Positions 15,166 through 23,395 of a DNA stretch of 28,031 nt are shown here, in pieces (within the stretch, counting starts at the first letter, position 1; each line of letters opens with the position of its first letter). The stretch lies in NCBI GenBank assembly GCA_964371745.1, contig CAYJNS010000006.1:1-28031 (forward strand), given 5' to 3'. The stretch is from CAKOSP01 sp964371745. GTDB lineage: Bacteria > Bacillota_I > Bacilli_A > RF39 > UBA660. The translations under genes were made by a program, and so were the position numbers. The notes under the pieces are model-generated. The model ran no database searches. It saw only the letters and a program-made list of their open reading frames with translations, and was not told the origin of the DNA.

Positions 15166-16534
15166 CATACGGACTTTTACACATTTCTTTTCCTTCAGGA
15201 CATATTCCATCAACCATACAACTAGCACCTATTATAGATGTATAATTTTGAGCAAATATTTCAAGCTCATTTATCATATCAAGTGCTATATTTCTTATTT
15301 CCCATTGTGCTTTTTTACAAACTCTCATCTTAGTGAAATATCTTAAAACTTCTCCATCAAAGCCAGCTACAACATTTAGTTTATTACCACTTAATATCTG
15401 ATACATTAAAATTTCATTAGAAACATTTACAGCTTTTAATTCATCAAAAGTTTTTTTATTTTGAATAACTGCTTCATTAGCTATTTTAAAAGCCTCTTTA
15501 TTTTCACTAATCATTGATGGCATAACAATTTTAGTAATGTCAATATTAGAATCAAAGTCTGGAATAAATAAATCTATTCCTCTATGTCTAGTCAAGTGAG
15601 TAAGATTTGCAAATGAAATTGGAAATGCAAATCTAAATGATACACTTCTAAGATCATCTTTACAATTATCTTTACTTATTGAATACATTAATTTTTCTTT
15701 AAATGTATTATCCTTTTCTAAAGCTTTATAATATACATTTTCTGCATCTTCAAGTGATAAATTATAAATTCTCATTATTGCACTTAAACATATTGTATCA
15801 TCAATAATTGTTTTATTTATTGGTATATCTAATAGTGTTGTTTTATCAATCAAATTACTTTCATCAACTACTATATTTTGATTTAAAAAATCTTTTATTG
15901 GACTATTATCTTTATAATTAGATTTATCAATTAGAGTTTTAATTATTGGAAGTTCTTTTTCCATTAATTCATATATTTTATTACCAAAAGTTTTAACTTC
16001 AGGAATTTTAGAATATTCTCCTTTAGTAAATAGATTAATTAATCTAATAAGTTCAGTTGCACTTGCACCAAAAATTATTTGACTATTAAATGTATATGGA
16101 AGTATATATCTTGCATCTTCAAGTTTTATTCCCAAATCAATTAATTGTTGATAAGAATTAAATAAATTATCCATATTATTAATAAATTTTTCTTTATTAT
16201 CTTCATTATCAAATTCAGGAACATAATATTTACCATCACAAAAATTTACTTCTCTTCTTGATTTAATAGTTACAGAACATAATCTTGATTTAATTAATAA
16301 TTGTTCAACTATTGGCGTAACATCTTCAAATAAAAAATTGAAATACACATGATCTATAATTGAAAAATGACCCATTGATGTAACTCTATTTATAAAGTTT
16401 AAATTTTCTTTATCACTTTTACTTTGACTAAGTTGAAAAATATTTGATACTGTTCCTTTAGCTCTTGATAATCTTCCCGCAGTAGACGCTATATCAACCC
16501 CATGTATAGTCTTTCCTATCATATCTATTTTCAT
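15134..16534 (-). CDS. thyX: FAD-dependent thymidylate synthase, tandem-domain form
   Basis: Would make dTMP from dUMP using FAD and methylene-folate. The product has 466 residues, twice the usual ThyX length, and reads as two copies. The N copy has GHFSIIDHVYFNF (55-67), a motif-like SRLCSVTIKSRR (83-94) with Ser in place of the His of RHR, and ARYILPYTFN (141-150) but lacks the AQWEIR end. The C copy has LTHLTRHRG (311-319) and LRYFTKMRVCKKAQWEIR (397-414) but lacks the usual Ser after RHR. Each half therefore keeps different conserved elements. A Cys-rich tail (CMVDGICPEGKEMC) follows. The SD is GAGGT. It stands as a single gene behind the nusG terminator. Confidence 0.82.
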   Translation of the reverse strand: MKIDMIGKTIHGVDIASTAGRLSRAKGTVSNIFQLSQSKSDKENLNFINRVTSMGHFSIIDHVYFNFLFEDVTPIVEQLLIKSRLCSVTIKSRREVNFCDGKYYVPEFDNEDNKEKFINNMDNLFNSYQQLIDLGIKLEDARYILPYTFNSQIIFGASATELIRLINLFTKGEYSKIPEVKTFGNKIYELMEKELPIIKTLIDKSNYKDNSPIKDFLNQNIVVDESNLIDKTTLLDIPINKTIIDDTICLSAIMRIYNLSLEDAENVYYKALEKDNTFKEKLMYSISKDNCKDDLRSVSFRFAFPISFANLTHLTRHRGIDLFIPDFDSNIDITKIVMPSMISENKEAFKIANEAVIQNKKTFDELKAVNVSNEILMYQILSGNKLNVVAGFDGEVLRYFTKMRVCKKAQWEIRNIALDMINELEIFAQNYTSIIGASCMVDGICPEGKEMCKSPYEKKRLMNKLH

Positions 16535-16551
16535 ATCTTACCTCTATTATA

Positions 16552-16560
16552 ATTTTAACA
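16552..16560 (-). promoter_or_regulatory. Probable extended -10 promoter for thyX
   Basis: Minus strand TGTTAAAAT begins where the T tract of the nusG terminator ends, followed by TATAAT (16546-16551); 17 bases separate TAAAAT from the start codon. A weak TAGATA (16575-16580) lies 17 bp upstream, inside the terminator hairpin. Confidence 0.5.
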
Positions 16561-16588
16561 AAAAAAGTTAGTATTATCTACTAACTTT
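16560..16588 (-). terminator. Terminator after nusG
   Basis: Minus strand perfect 10-bp stem AAAGTTAGTA/TACTAACTTT with a 5-nt loop and seven Ts, about 20 bases after the nusG stop. Confidence 0.9.
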
Positions 16589-16608
16589 ACTTAAATTTTA
16601 CTTTATAT

Positions 16609-17148
16609 TTATACTTTACTAACTTGGAATACTTCTACATCAACAGTAGTTTCTTGACCAAATAAATCAATAACTATATTAAGTCTATTATTTTCAAGAT
16701 CTATGTTTTCAACTTTACCTACCATTCCACTAAATGGACCGTTAATAATACTTACTGCATCACCTACAGAAAGTTCACTTTCAGCATCTATTGAATTCAT
16801 ACCTACACTTGATAATATATGATCTATTTCTTCTTGTTTAAGTGGTGTTGGTTTAGCACCTTTACCACTTGAACCAATAAACCCTGTTACACCTGGTGTA
16901 TTACGTACTACAAGCCATGCTTCATCTGTCATAATCATTTCAACTAATATATAACCAGGAAACATTTTTTTTACTTTTTCTTTTTTTACACCATCTTTTA
17001 TTTCAACTTCAACAGTTTCAGGAACTATTACTCTAAACATAAAGTCTTGCATACCCATTGATTCGATACGCATTTCAAGTTTTTCTTTTACTTTATTTTC
17101 ATGCCCTGAATATGTATTAGCAACATACCATAATTTTTCGCCTTCCAC
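16609..17148 (-). CDS. nusG: Transcription termination/antitermination factor NusG
   Basis: Binds RNA polymerase and modulates pausing and termination. The product has 179 residues: NGN domain (about 6-115; LWYVANTYSGHENKVKEKLE at the start, MFPGYILVEM and VRNTPGVTGFIG further on) and C-terminal KOW domain (about 123-179; VGDAVSIINGPFSGMVGKVE). The start is GTG at 17148, directly after the secE stop (TAAGTG); the SD AAGGATGG lies inside secE. secE-nusG is a widely conserved pair. In Bacillus rplK-rplA follow; here a terminator and thyX follow instead. Confidence 0.95.
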   Translation of the reverse strand: MEGEKLWYVANTYSGHENKVKEKLEMRIESMGMQDFMFRVIVPETVEVEIKDGVKKEKVKKMFPGYILVEMIMTDEAWLVVRNTPGVTGFIGSSGKGAKPTPLKQEEIDHILSSVGMNSIDAESELSVGDAVSIINGPFSGMVGKVENIDLENNRLNIVIDLFGQETTVDVEVFQVSKV

Positions 17149-17382
17149 TTAAATCAACCATCCTTTTACTACTGATAATAATAAATTTAATAGAATAAAA
17201 AATCCTGTTACAAATAAAATGAAAATAACTGTAGATATAGTGTACTTGCTTACATTTTTTTTACTTGGCCAAGCAACTAAAGATAACTCTTTTCTTACGC
17301 CTACAAAAAAACTTTCTTTTTTTACTTTAACTTTCTTTTTTTCTACTTTCTTAGATTTTTCTTTAATATTTTTTTTGTCCAT
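17149..17382 (-). CDS. secE: Preprotein translocase subunit SecE
   Basis: Small subunit of the SecYEG channel. The product has 77 residues: a Lys-rich N-terminus (1-24), the conserved amphipathic part FFVGVRKELSLVAWPSKKNV and one membrane helix (about 49-70). The start at 17382 has a GGAGG SD five bases upstream; an earlier in-frame codon at 17394 would lie before the SD. It pairs with nusG. Upstream is a promoter overlapping the end of the sigma-factor gene; the usual rpmG between sigH and secE is absent. Confidence 0.93.
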   Translation of the reverse strand: MDKKNIKEKSKKVEKKKVKVKKESFFVGVRKELSLVAWPSKKNVSKYTISTVIFILFVTGFFILLNLLLSVVKGWLI

Positions 17383-17395
17383 AAAAACCTCCACT

Positions 17396-17414
17396 AAAAA
17401 AACACTCTCGTGCT
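17396..17414 (-). terminator. Possible small attenuator in the secE leader
   Basis: Minus strand AGCAC, GAGA tetraloop, GTGTT and a T tract, between the putative secE promoter and its SD. The stem is only 5 bp with one G-T pair, so activity is doubtful. Confidence 0.3.
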
Positions 17415-17422
17415 GTACTTAT

Positions 17423-17451
17423 AATTTATCATAAGTTCAGTTAAAAATCAA
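17423..17451 (-). promoter_or_regulatory. Promoter of secE-nusG
   Basis: Minus strand TTGATT (17446-17451), 17-bp spacer, TGATAAATT extended -10 (TAAATT at 17423-17428). The -35 overlaps the last codons of the sigma-factor gene. Confidence 0.65.
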
Positions 17452-18065
17452 GTGCTTTCTATTATTTCTTTTACTTTTAATCTTATCCTTTGCATAGCGT
17501 TATCTATTTGTTTTGCATTTTTATCAAGCAAAATAGCTATTTCATTATAATTTAACCTATCTAACATATACTCAAAAACTTCATATTCAAATTCAGATAA
17601 TTCTTCTTTTATTTTAGCGTTTAAATAACTTATCGTTTCACTTTCGATTGTAAGTAACAAAGGATCATTTTTATCATTACTAAGTACATCTAAAAGTGAT
17701 AAACTAGCATCATCACTTTTATATAAATAATCTAGTGAGTATATTGAATTTATAAATTTATTTTTCTCCGATACATATTTTCTAATTAATTTTATATATT
17801 TTCGTTTAATACACACTGTTAGAAAAGTTGGAAATGATGCATCTTTTTTATCATTATATTGATTTATTGCATCACTAAAAGCATATAAAGCTTCTGCATA
17901 TACTTCTTCTTTATCAATTTTATACTTGATAAAGAAATTTTTATATTTAATATACATAATATCTAAAATGTTTTTATATTTTTCAACTAACAAACTTTTA
18001 TATTTTTCTTCATCATCACAAATATTCATTAAAATTTCTTCATCCGATATCTCTTTTAAATTCAA
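17448..18065 (-). CDS. RNA polymerase sigma factor, SigH-like (sigma-70 family)
   Basis: The product has 205 residues. The N-terminal half resembles region 2 (DKEEVYAEALYAFSDAINQYNDKKDASFPTFLTVCIKRK, divided here as positions about 51-89), the C-terminal part is a region-4 helix-turn-helix (ELSEFEYEVFEYML, then LNYNEIAILLDK). Position between rlmB and secE-nusG matches sigH of Bacillus, so orthology is likely though the sequence is divergent. The start is TTG at 18065, with GAGGG in the rlmB end as SD; no ATG lies nearby. The gene follows rlmB after four bases. Whether it has a sporulation or competence role in this organism cannot be told. Confidence 0.8.
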   Translation of the reverse strand: MNLKEISDEEILMNICDDEEKYKSLLVEKYKNILDIMYIKYKNFFIKYKIDKEEVYAEALYAFSDAINQYNDKKDASFPTFLTVCIKRKYIKLIRKYVSEKNKFINSIYSLDYLYKSDDASLSLLDVLSNDKNDPLLLTIESETISYLNAKIKEELSEFEYEVFEYMLDRLNYNEIAILLDKNAKQIDNAMQRIRLKVKEIIEST

Positions 18066-18069
18066 AAAA

Positions 18070-18729
18070 CTATTCCCTCATTTCAAATAATAGAATACCT
18101 GCGGCTACCGATGCATTTAAACTATCTGTATTATTTTTCATTGTTATTGAAATAATTTCATCAGCATTTTCTTTAACTAATCTGCTTATTCCTTTTCCTT
18201 CATTACCTATAATTAATGCTTTTTTCTCATCATAACTTACCTGTTTATAATCAGTACCATTCATATCACTTGCATATATATAATAATCATTTTCTTTTAA
18301 ATAATTAATTGCATTTACAATATTAGTAACAATTATAATTTTAACTTTAGATATAGTGCCAGCACTTACCTTTATAACTGTATCAGTTATTTTAGCTGCT
18401 CTATCTTTTGGAATAATTATTTGTGATACACCAGCACATACAGCACTTCTTATAATCGCACCTAAATTATGAGGATCTTCAATATGATCTAATATAAGAA
18501 TAAAATTAGTATTTATCTCTTTAATATCGCCATATTTATAATCATCTACTTCAAGAACAATACCTTGATGATTTCCCTTTACCATACTATCTAACTGTTT
18601 ATTATCAACATATTCATATTTTATATAATTGTTTTTTAAATAATCTAAAACATCCCTTCTAGCAATATAAGCTCTTCTGATAGATTTTGGATTTTGTTCT
18701 TTTAAAGTGTTTTTTCCATATATTAACAT
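18070..18729 (-). CDS. rlmB: 23S rRNA 2'-O-ribose methyltransferase (RlmB/TrmH family)
   Basis: SPOUT-fold methyltransferase acting on 23S rRNA G2251 in RlmB orthologues. The product has 219 residues, slightly short. A small N-terminal substrate-binding domain (YGKNTLKE, to about 70) is followed by the SpoU domain with its three motifs: LDHIEDPHNLGAIIRSA, IIGNEGKGISRLV and SLNASVAAGILLFEM. The start at 18729 has an AGGTG SD six bases upstream; the in-frame GTG at 18738 overlaps that SD. It lies directly before the SigH-like gene, as in Bacillus, which supports RlmB over other TrmH paralogues. Confidence 0.88.
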   Translation of the reverse strand: MLIYGKNTLKEQNPKSIRRAYIARRDVLDYLKNNYIKYEYVDNKQLDSMVKGNHQGIVLEVDDYKYGDIKEINTNFILILDHIEDPHNLGAIIRSAVCAGVSQIIIPKDRAAKITDTVIKVSAGTISKVKIIIVTNIVNAINYLKENDYYIYASDMNGTDYKQVSYDEKKALIIGNEGKGISRLVKENADEIISITMKNNTDSLNASVAAGILLFEMRE

Positions 18730-18751
18730 TTGTTTCACCTAACTTTCATAT

Positions 18752-18760
18752 ATAATAACA
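18752..18760 (-). promoter_or_regulatory. Possible extended -10 promoter for rlmB
   Basis: Minus strand TGTTATTAT, 22 bases before the rlmB start, in a 57-base gap after the SDR gene. No good -35 is seen. Confidence 0.35.
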
Positions 18761-18786
18761 TATTTTAATATAAATAAATATAAGTT

Positions 18787-19740
18787 TTATAAATCTTTAC
18801 TATTTTTTATAAAGGTTAATGTATCATTTAGTGTTTCTAAAATATCTCTACTTTTAAAATCTATTTCTTCTTCAGCAGATTTTATACTTAATTTTTTTGT
18901 TTCTAAACTATTTAAAAGTTCAGTATCATATATTGGACTTTGTTTTTTTAATTTCCAAACTTTCTTCATAAGAGATTCATATTTGTATAATTTATCTATA
19001 CTATAAAATTTATTTATTGGTTTAATTTTACTTATCTTACTAAAATACTGTAATAATATTTTAGTATTTATTCTTTTTTTTGTTAAAAAGTATACACCAT
19101 TATCTTTACCATATAAAGCAGCTTCAACAGTATAGTACGCTACATCTCTTACGTCAATTAAATTAACATCCATATCAACAAATGATTTTAAATTACCAGT
19201 ATGTATTTTATATAAAAGTTTATTAAAATAATTTATTCTATAATCATCTGGACCTATAATAAATGATGGAACAATTATAGATTTATTAAGTTTACTATAT
19301 GATTTAACTAAATTAGTCCCTTTCGCTTTTATTTTACCATAACTATCACTTATACTTTCAGGATTAAACTCTCCATCTTTATCAACCGCTAAAGAAGTAC
19401 TTACATAAATGAATTTTTCCATTCCTTTAGCAGTGCAAATATCTAAAATATTTTGAAGAGCAATTATATTAACCTGATTCATTTTCTTTTCATCAGATGA
19501 TTGTAGTGATGCACACATAATTACATAATAAATAGTTTTTTTATCTTTTTTAAAAAATTCTTGTAATGTTTCTTTATTTGTAATATCTCCATATACTACT
19601 TCTATATTATCTGGTAATTTTTCATGATGTTTTTTACTTTTAATTAAAGTTTTAACATCTTTACCTCTTTTACTAAGTTCTTTTATAACATTAAAACCAA
19701 TATGCCCCATACCACCTATAACTAAAAATTTTTCTTTCAT
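18787..19740 (-). CDS. NAD-dependent epimerase/dehydratase family protein (extended SDR)
   Basis: The product has 317 residues with a Rossmann N-terminus: VIGGMGHIGFNV (8-19) is the GxxGxxG NAD(P)-binding motif, followed by GDITN at 51-55. The catalytic YxxxK is at Y134-K138 (DSYGKIKAK), with S115/T116 as the preceding hydroxyl. This is the layout of extended SDR sugar epimerases and dihydroflavonol-reductase-like enzymes. The C-terminal substrate domain (LYKYESLMKKVWKL) does not fix a substrate. The gene has a strong promoter (TTGATA, 17 bp, TATAAT) and runs into rlmB with no clear terminator, so part of rlmB transcription may come from here. Confidence 0.85.
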   Translation of the reverse strand: MKEKFLVIGGMGHIGFNVIKELSKRGKDVKTLIKSKKHHEKLPDNIEVVYGDITNKETLQEFFKKDKKTIYYVIMCASLQSSDEKKMNQVNIIALQNILDICTAKGMEKFIYVSTSLAVDKDGEFNPESISDSYGKIKAKGTNLVKSYSKLNKSIIVPSFIIGPDDYRINYFNKLLYKIHTGNLKSFVDMDVNLIDVRDVAYYTVEAALYGKDNGVYFLTKKRINTKILLQYFSKISKIKPINKFYSIDKLYKYESLMKKVWKLKKQSPIYDTELLNSLETKKLSIKSAEEEIDFKSRDILETLNDTLTFIKNSKDL

Positions 19741-19763
19741 TGTTTACTTCCTTTTCTATTTCT

Positions 19764-19792
19764 ATTATATAAAATTTTTAAACTTATATCAA
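19764..19792 (-). promoter_or_regulatory. Promoter of the SDR gene
   Basis: Minus strand TTGATA (19787-19792), 17-bp spacer, TATAAT (19764-19769); 23 bases to the start codon. Confidence 0.8.
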
Positions 19793-19813
19793 CTTCCAAT
19801 TTAATATAAATTA

Positions 19814-19822
19814 TGTTAAAAT
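19814..19822 (+). promoter_or_regulatory. Probable extended -10 promoter for the radical SAM gene
   Basis: Plus strand TGTTAAAAT, 17 bases before the start codon, diverging from the SDR promoter. No clear -35 is seen. Confidence 0.5.
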
Positions 19823-19839
19823 ATGACAAAGGAATTATT

Positions 19840-20757
19840 ATGTTTAAATACACATTAGATAATAAAAGGTATCATACCTTAAATTATTTTTTTAAAAACA
19901 AATTTAAATCAAAAGTTATTAAAATACCAATCGACGCTGATTTTACATGTCCAAATAAAGTAACTGGTGGATGTATATATTGTAAAGATAATAGTAAAGC
20001 AAATATTATAAGTGCTGAAAAAAATATTATTAAACAGTTTAATCTAACTAAACAAATAATGGATAAGAAATGGCCTAATAGTAAATATATCGCTTACTTT
20101 CAATCAGGAACAAATACTTATGGAGATGTTTCTAAACTTAAGTTAATAATTGATGAGTTATTAACAATTAAAAATGTAATTGGAATTTCAATTGGTACAA
20201 GACCAGACTCTATAAACGATGAATGGTTTAATTATTTAAATCAATTAAATAAAGAAACATTTTTAACAGTAGAACTTGGCTTACAAAGTAGTAATAATAG
20301 TACTTTAAAATTAATTAATCGAGGTCATACAAAAGAAGATTTTACAAATTGTGTTAGAAAATTAAAAAAAATAAATGTTTTTACAGTTGCACATATTATT
20401 AATGGACTTCCTTTCGAAAATAATACTGATATGATTAATACTGCTAAGTATCTTAATAATTTAAAAATAGATGCAGTTAAAATACATATGCTTTATGTAA
20501 TTAAAAATACAAATTTAGAAAAGCTATATAACGAAACAAATTTTAAAATATTACCTAAAGAAGAATATATAAATATTGTTTGTGATCAACTTGAAATTTT
20601 AAATGAAAATATAGTTATTGAAAGAATAACTGGAGACCCTATTAAAGAAGATTTAATTGAACCCATTTGGCTTTTAAAAAAGTTTTGTGTTTTAAATGAT
20701 ATAGATAAAGAATTAGTTAAGAGAAATACTTTTCAAGGAAATAAAAAAAAATGCTAG
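19840..20757 (+). CDS. Radical SAM protein, YhcC/YtqA type
   Basis: The product has 305 residues from the ATG at 19840, which follows an AAAGGA SD; an upstream ATG at 19813 lies before that SD. The cluster-binding cysteines are C37, C45 and C48 in FTCPNKVTGGCIYC; the long first gap (Cx7CxxC) is characteristic of the TIGR01212 family rather than the common CxxxCxxC. GISIGTRPDSI, VELGLQS and HIINGLPFEN are further conserved radical SAM stretches. The reaction is unknown; the family is suspected of RNA or translation-related modification. The TAG stop overlaps the stop of the convergent gene. Confidence 0.9.
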   Translation: MFKYTLDNKRYHTLNYFFKNKFKSKVIKIPIDADFTCPNKVTGGCIYCKDNSKANIISAEKNIIKQFNLTKQIMDKKWPNSKYIAYFQSGTNTYGDVSKLKLIIDELLTIKNVIGISIGTRPDSINDEWFNYLNQLNKETFLTVELGLQSSNNSTLKLINRGHTKEDFTNCVRKLKKINVFTVAHIINGLPFENNTDMINTAKYLNNLKIDAVKIHMLYVIKNTNLEKLYNETNFKILPKEEYINIVCDQLEILNENIVIERITGDPIKEDLIEPIWLLKKFCVLNDIDKELVKRNTFQGNKKKC

Positions 20758-20773
20758 CGCAGCATCTTTTTTT
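20743..20773. terminator. Bidirectional terminator at overlapping stop codons
   Basis: ATGCT (20751-20755), loop AGCGC, AGCAT (20761-20765), with eight As before and a seven-T tract after. Both TAG stops (plus 20755-20757, minus 20754-20756) lie in the hairpin, at the junction CTAG. The 5-bp stem is short. Confidence 0.7.
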
Positions 20774-21251
20774 GGGCATTTAAATCAACTTCATAGTGCT
20801 TTTTATTACCATCATTTAATATGACGCTAAATGTAACTATGTTATTAATTACATTTAAAGTTCTTATATTTTGACCACTTAAACATTCAAGTTTATTTTC
20901 TAAGTATCCATTTTCATAACTTAATAATTTAGTTTCATTTCCATCATGAACTCCATACAAAGTATTTTCATATTTTATAATTTGATATTCACAAGGAATA
21001 ATCATTTCTCCTGTAGTAACATTTATTAAACCATTACAGTTTAAAGTATTAGAATAAGTTTTTATAATAGCTAATAAACATCCATCTATTACATGTAAAT
21101 CATATATTTTTTTTATATTTTTAAATAATTTTATTTCACCATCTAATGATTTAATATATACATCGTTATTTATTTGACCTATTTCATAAACTAGTTTGCC
21201 ATCTTCATCATAATAATTATCACCTATTTTTTTATAAATATAGTTTTCCAT
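20754..21251 (-). CDS. Hypothetical protein with a WG-repeat-like element
   Basis: The product has 165 residues from the ATG at 21251, five bases after GGAGG; an earlier TTG overlaps the SD. It looks like an all-beta protein with repeated strand-turn units (GKLVYEIG, GEIKLF, GLINVTTGEMIIPCEYQII). The last of these matches the WG/KWG repeat pattern (GLIN, then a G, then IIP, then Y). No signal peptide is seen. It is a single-gene unit between a terminator with its own extended -10 and the shared terminator. Function unknown. Confidence 0.75.
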   Translation of the reverse strand: MENYIYKKIGDNYYDEDGKLVYEIGQINNDVYIKSLDGEIKLFKNIKKIYDLHVIDGCLLAIIKTYSNTLNCNGLINVTTGEMIIPCEYQIIKYENTLYGVHDGNETKLLSYENGYLENKLECLSGQNIRTLNVINNIVTFSVILNDGNKKHYEVDLNAQKKMLR

Positions 21252-21267
21252 ACTATCCTCCAAAAAT

Positions 21268-21276
21268 ATTATATCA
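21268..21276 (-). promoter_or_regulatory. Extended -10 promoter abutting a terminator
   Basis: Minus strand TGATATAAT; its first T is the last T of the preceding terminator. It lies 16 bases before the start codon of the WG-like gene. Confidence 0.55.
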
Positions 21277-21304
21277 AAAAAAATTAAGAATTTCTATTCT
21301 TAAT
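21276..21304 (-). terminator. Terminator overlapping the metallopeptidase stop
   Basis: Minus strand perfect 9-bp stem ATTAAGAAT/ATTCTTAAT with an AGAA loop and eight Ts. The TAA stop lies in the first arm. Confidence 0.9.
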
Positions 21305-21986
21305 CATTTCCTCTACCATATAATAAAACTAATCTTATAATTTGTAGAGCACTTGCAAGTACACCTGCAACATAAGTCATTGCAGCAGCTCCAAGCATTT
21401 TAGCAACACCATCATATTCATTTTTACCTATTAACTTTAATTTTAATAATTCTTTTTTAGCCTTAGAAGAAGCATCAAACTCAACTGGAAGTGTAATAAG
21501 CTGAAATACAAGACCAAGAGCAGTAAGTGCAATACCAAGCCATATTAAATTTATCGCTTGAGCAATTATACCAATAATTAAGATTATATAAGATAATGAT
21601 GTCCCAATATTTACTACTGGAAAAATAGCTGATCTTATTTTCATAAAAACATATCCTTCTTTATCTTGAATAGCATGTCCTACTTCATGAGCCGCAATAG
21701 ACGCAGCAGCTATAGTATCTTCATTATATATATCTTTAGATAATCTTACAACTTTTCTTTTTGGGTCGTAATGATCTGTTAAATTACCTTTTGTTTCAAC
21801 TATATAAATATTTTCTAAATTATTTTCTTTTAAAATTATTTCAGCTACTTCTCTACCAGTTAAACCTTTTTTATTTTTTACTTTTTTATATTTTGCAAAT
21901 CTAGATGAAACCATTCCTTGTGCAATTAATGGTACTATTAAAATAAGTCCTAAAAATAATAAATCTGTTGTAAATGTATATTCCAT
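21300..21986 (-). CDS. Membrane zinc metallopeptidase, YugP family
   Basis: The product has 228 residues. Membrane helices lie at about 5-24, 120-145, 147-166 and 200-222. The zinc site HEVGH is at 100-104 (AAHEVGHAIQ), with likely third ligand E169 in LPVEFDAS; both are typical of the Zn_peptidase_2/YugP group. NLTDHYDPKRKVVRLSKDIY before the motif is conserved in the family. Its substrate is unknown. The ATG is one base past the cysS stop (TAATATG) and GAGG in the cysS end is the SD, so it is co-transcribed with cysS. Confidence 0.9.
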   Translation of the reverse strand: MEYTFTTDLLFLGLILIVPLIAQGMVSSRFAKYKKVKNKKGLTGREVAEIILKENNLENIYIVETKGNLTDHYDPKRKVVRLSKDIYNEDTIAAASIAAHEVGHAIQDKEGYVFMKIRSAIFPVVNIGTSLSYIILIIGIIAQAINLIWLGIALTALGLVFQLITLPVEFDASSKAKKELLKLKLIGKNEYDGVAKMLGAAAMTYVAGVLASALQIIRLVLLYGRGND

Positions 21987-21987
21987 A

Positions 21988-23373
21988 TTATATTACCTCG
22001 TATTTTGTCCCTTCTCTTGTATCATTTAACATGATACCCTTTTCTAACAATTCTTTTCTAATACTATCTGCTAAATCATAATTTTTATCTTTTTTAGCAG
22101 CATTTCTTTTTTCAATCATTTCCTCAATATATTTTGTATCAATATCTTTTATTTCTTCAATCAGTAAATCAAGATTTAATACTTTTTCAAATGATTCAAT
22201 TAACTTATATTTAGTATAATCATTTATATCACTTTTTAGTATATCGTATATTAATGTAATAGTACTTGCTGTATTTAAATCATCAGATATAAATTCTTTG
22301 AATTTACTATTAAACTTTTCAAATGATATTTCATCTAAAGTACCTTCATTATTTAAAGCTAATACTTTTCTTTTTAATTTTTTATATGCATTTTCGGCTC
22401 CATCAAGTGAATTATAATTAAATACAAGTTGATTTCGATAATGACTCATTAAACATAAAAATTTATATCCAAGAGGATTATAACCATTCTCTTCTAAAAC
22501 TGATATAGTTAAAGTTTTACCTTTACTTTTACTCATTTTACCAGTATCATCATTTAAGTGTTCACCATGTACCCAATATTTACACCATTTATGTCCTAAG
22601 TAACTTTCACTTTGAGCTATTTCATTAGTGTGATGTGGAATTATATTATCAACACCACCACAATGAACATCAATATATTCGCCCATAAATTTAAGTGATA
22701 TACCAGAACACTCTATATGCCAACCAGGATACCCTTCACCAAATGGAGAATCCCACTTTAATTCTTGTTCATTAAATTTTGACTTTGTAAACCATAATAC
22801 AAAATCAGTTTTATTTTTTTTATTATCATCTTCTTCTACAGTATCTCTAACACCACTTAAAAGATCATCATCACTTTGATTAGTTAACCTATAATAATTG
22901 TCTAGTTTTGATGTATCAAAATAAATATTCCCGCCTGCAGAATACGCATAATCATCATTTAATAACTTCTCTATTATTTTAATATAATCATCAATATGAG
23001 CAGTTGCCGGACTTACTATATCAGGCATTCTTAAATTAAGTTTATTCATATCTTCATAAAACGCATCTGTGTAATATTTAGCAATATCCATTACTGATTT
23101 TTTTTCTTCACTAGCTCTTTTTACCATCTTATCATCACCAGTATCAGCATCACTTGTTAAATGGCCTACATCCGTAATATTCATAACTCTTAAAACATCA
23201 TATCCTAAATATCTAAATGTTTTATCAAGAATATCTTCAGTAATGTATGTTCTTAAATTACCTATGTGTGCATAATGATATACTGTTGGACCACAAGTAT
23301 AAAGCTTAACCTTACCCTCTTCCCAAGGAATAAAATCTTCAATTTTTCTAGTTTCTGTATTATAAAGTTTCAT
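21988..23373 (-). CDS. cysS: Cysteinyl-tRNA synthetase
   Basis: Charges tRNA-Cys. The product has 461 residues, normal for CysRS. The class I signature HIGN is at 36-39, and KMSKS at 279-283 (TGKMSKSKG). Zinc ligands appear as C27 (TCGPTVY), C222 (IECSGI) and the HHTNE region at 247-251. The start has a perfect AAGGAGG SD and an extended -10 promoter. In Bacillus cysS is followed by mrnC, rlmB, yacP and sigH; here a YugP gene follows, and rlmB and sigH come only after several unrelated genes. Confidence 0.96.
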   Translation of the reverse strand: MKLYNTETRKIEDFIPWEEGKVKLYTCGPTVYHYAHIGNLRTYITEDILDKTFRYLGYDVLRVMNITDVGHLTSDADTGDDKMVKRASEEKKSVMDIAKYYTDAFYEDMNKLNLRMPDIVSPATAHIDDYIKIIEKLLNDDYAYSAGGNIYFDTSKLDNYYRLTNQSDDDLLSGVRDTVEEDDNKKNKTDFVLWFTKSKFNEQELKWDSPFGEGYPGWHIECSGISLKFMGEYIDVHCGGVDNIIPHHTNEIAQSESYLGHKWCKYWVHGEHLNDDTGKMSKSKGKTLTISVLEENGYNPLGYKFLCLMSHYRNQLVFNYNSLDGAENAYKKLKRKVLALNNEGTLDEISFEKFNSKFKEFISDDLNTASTITLIYDILKSDINDYTKYKLIESFEKVLNLDLLIEEIKDIDTKYIEEMIEKRNAAKKDKNYDLADSIRKELLEKGIMLNDTREGTKYEVI

Positions 23374-23395
23374 AAATGCCTCCTTAATAGTTATA

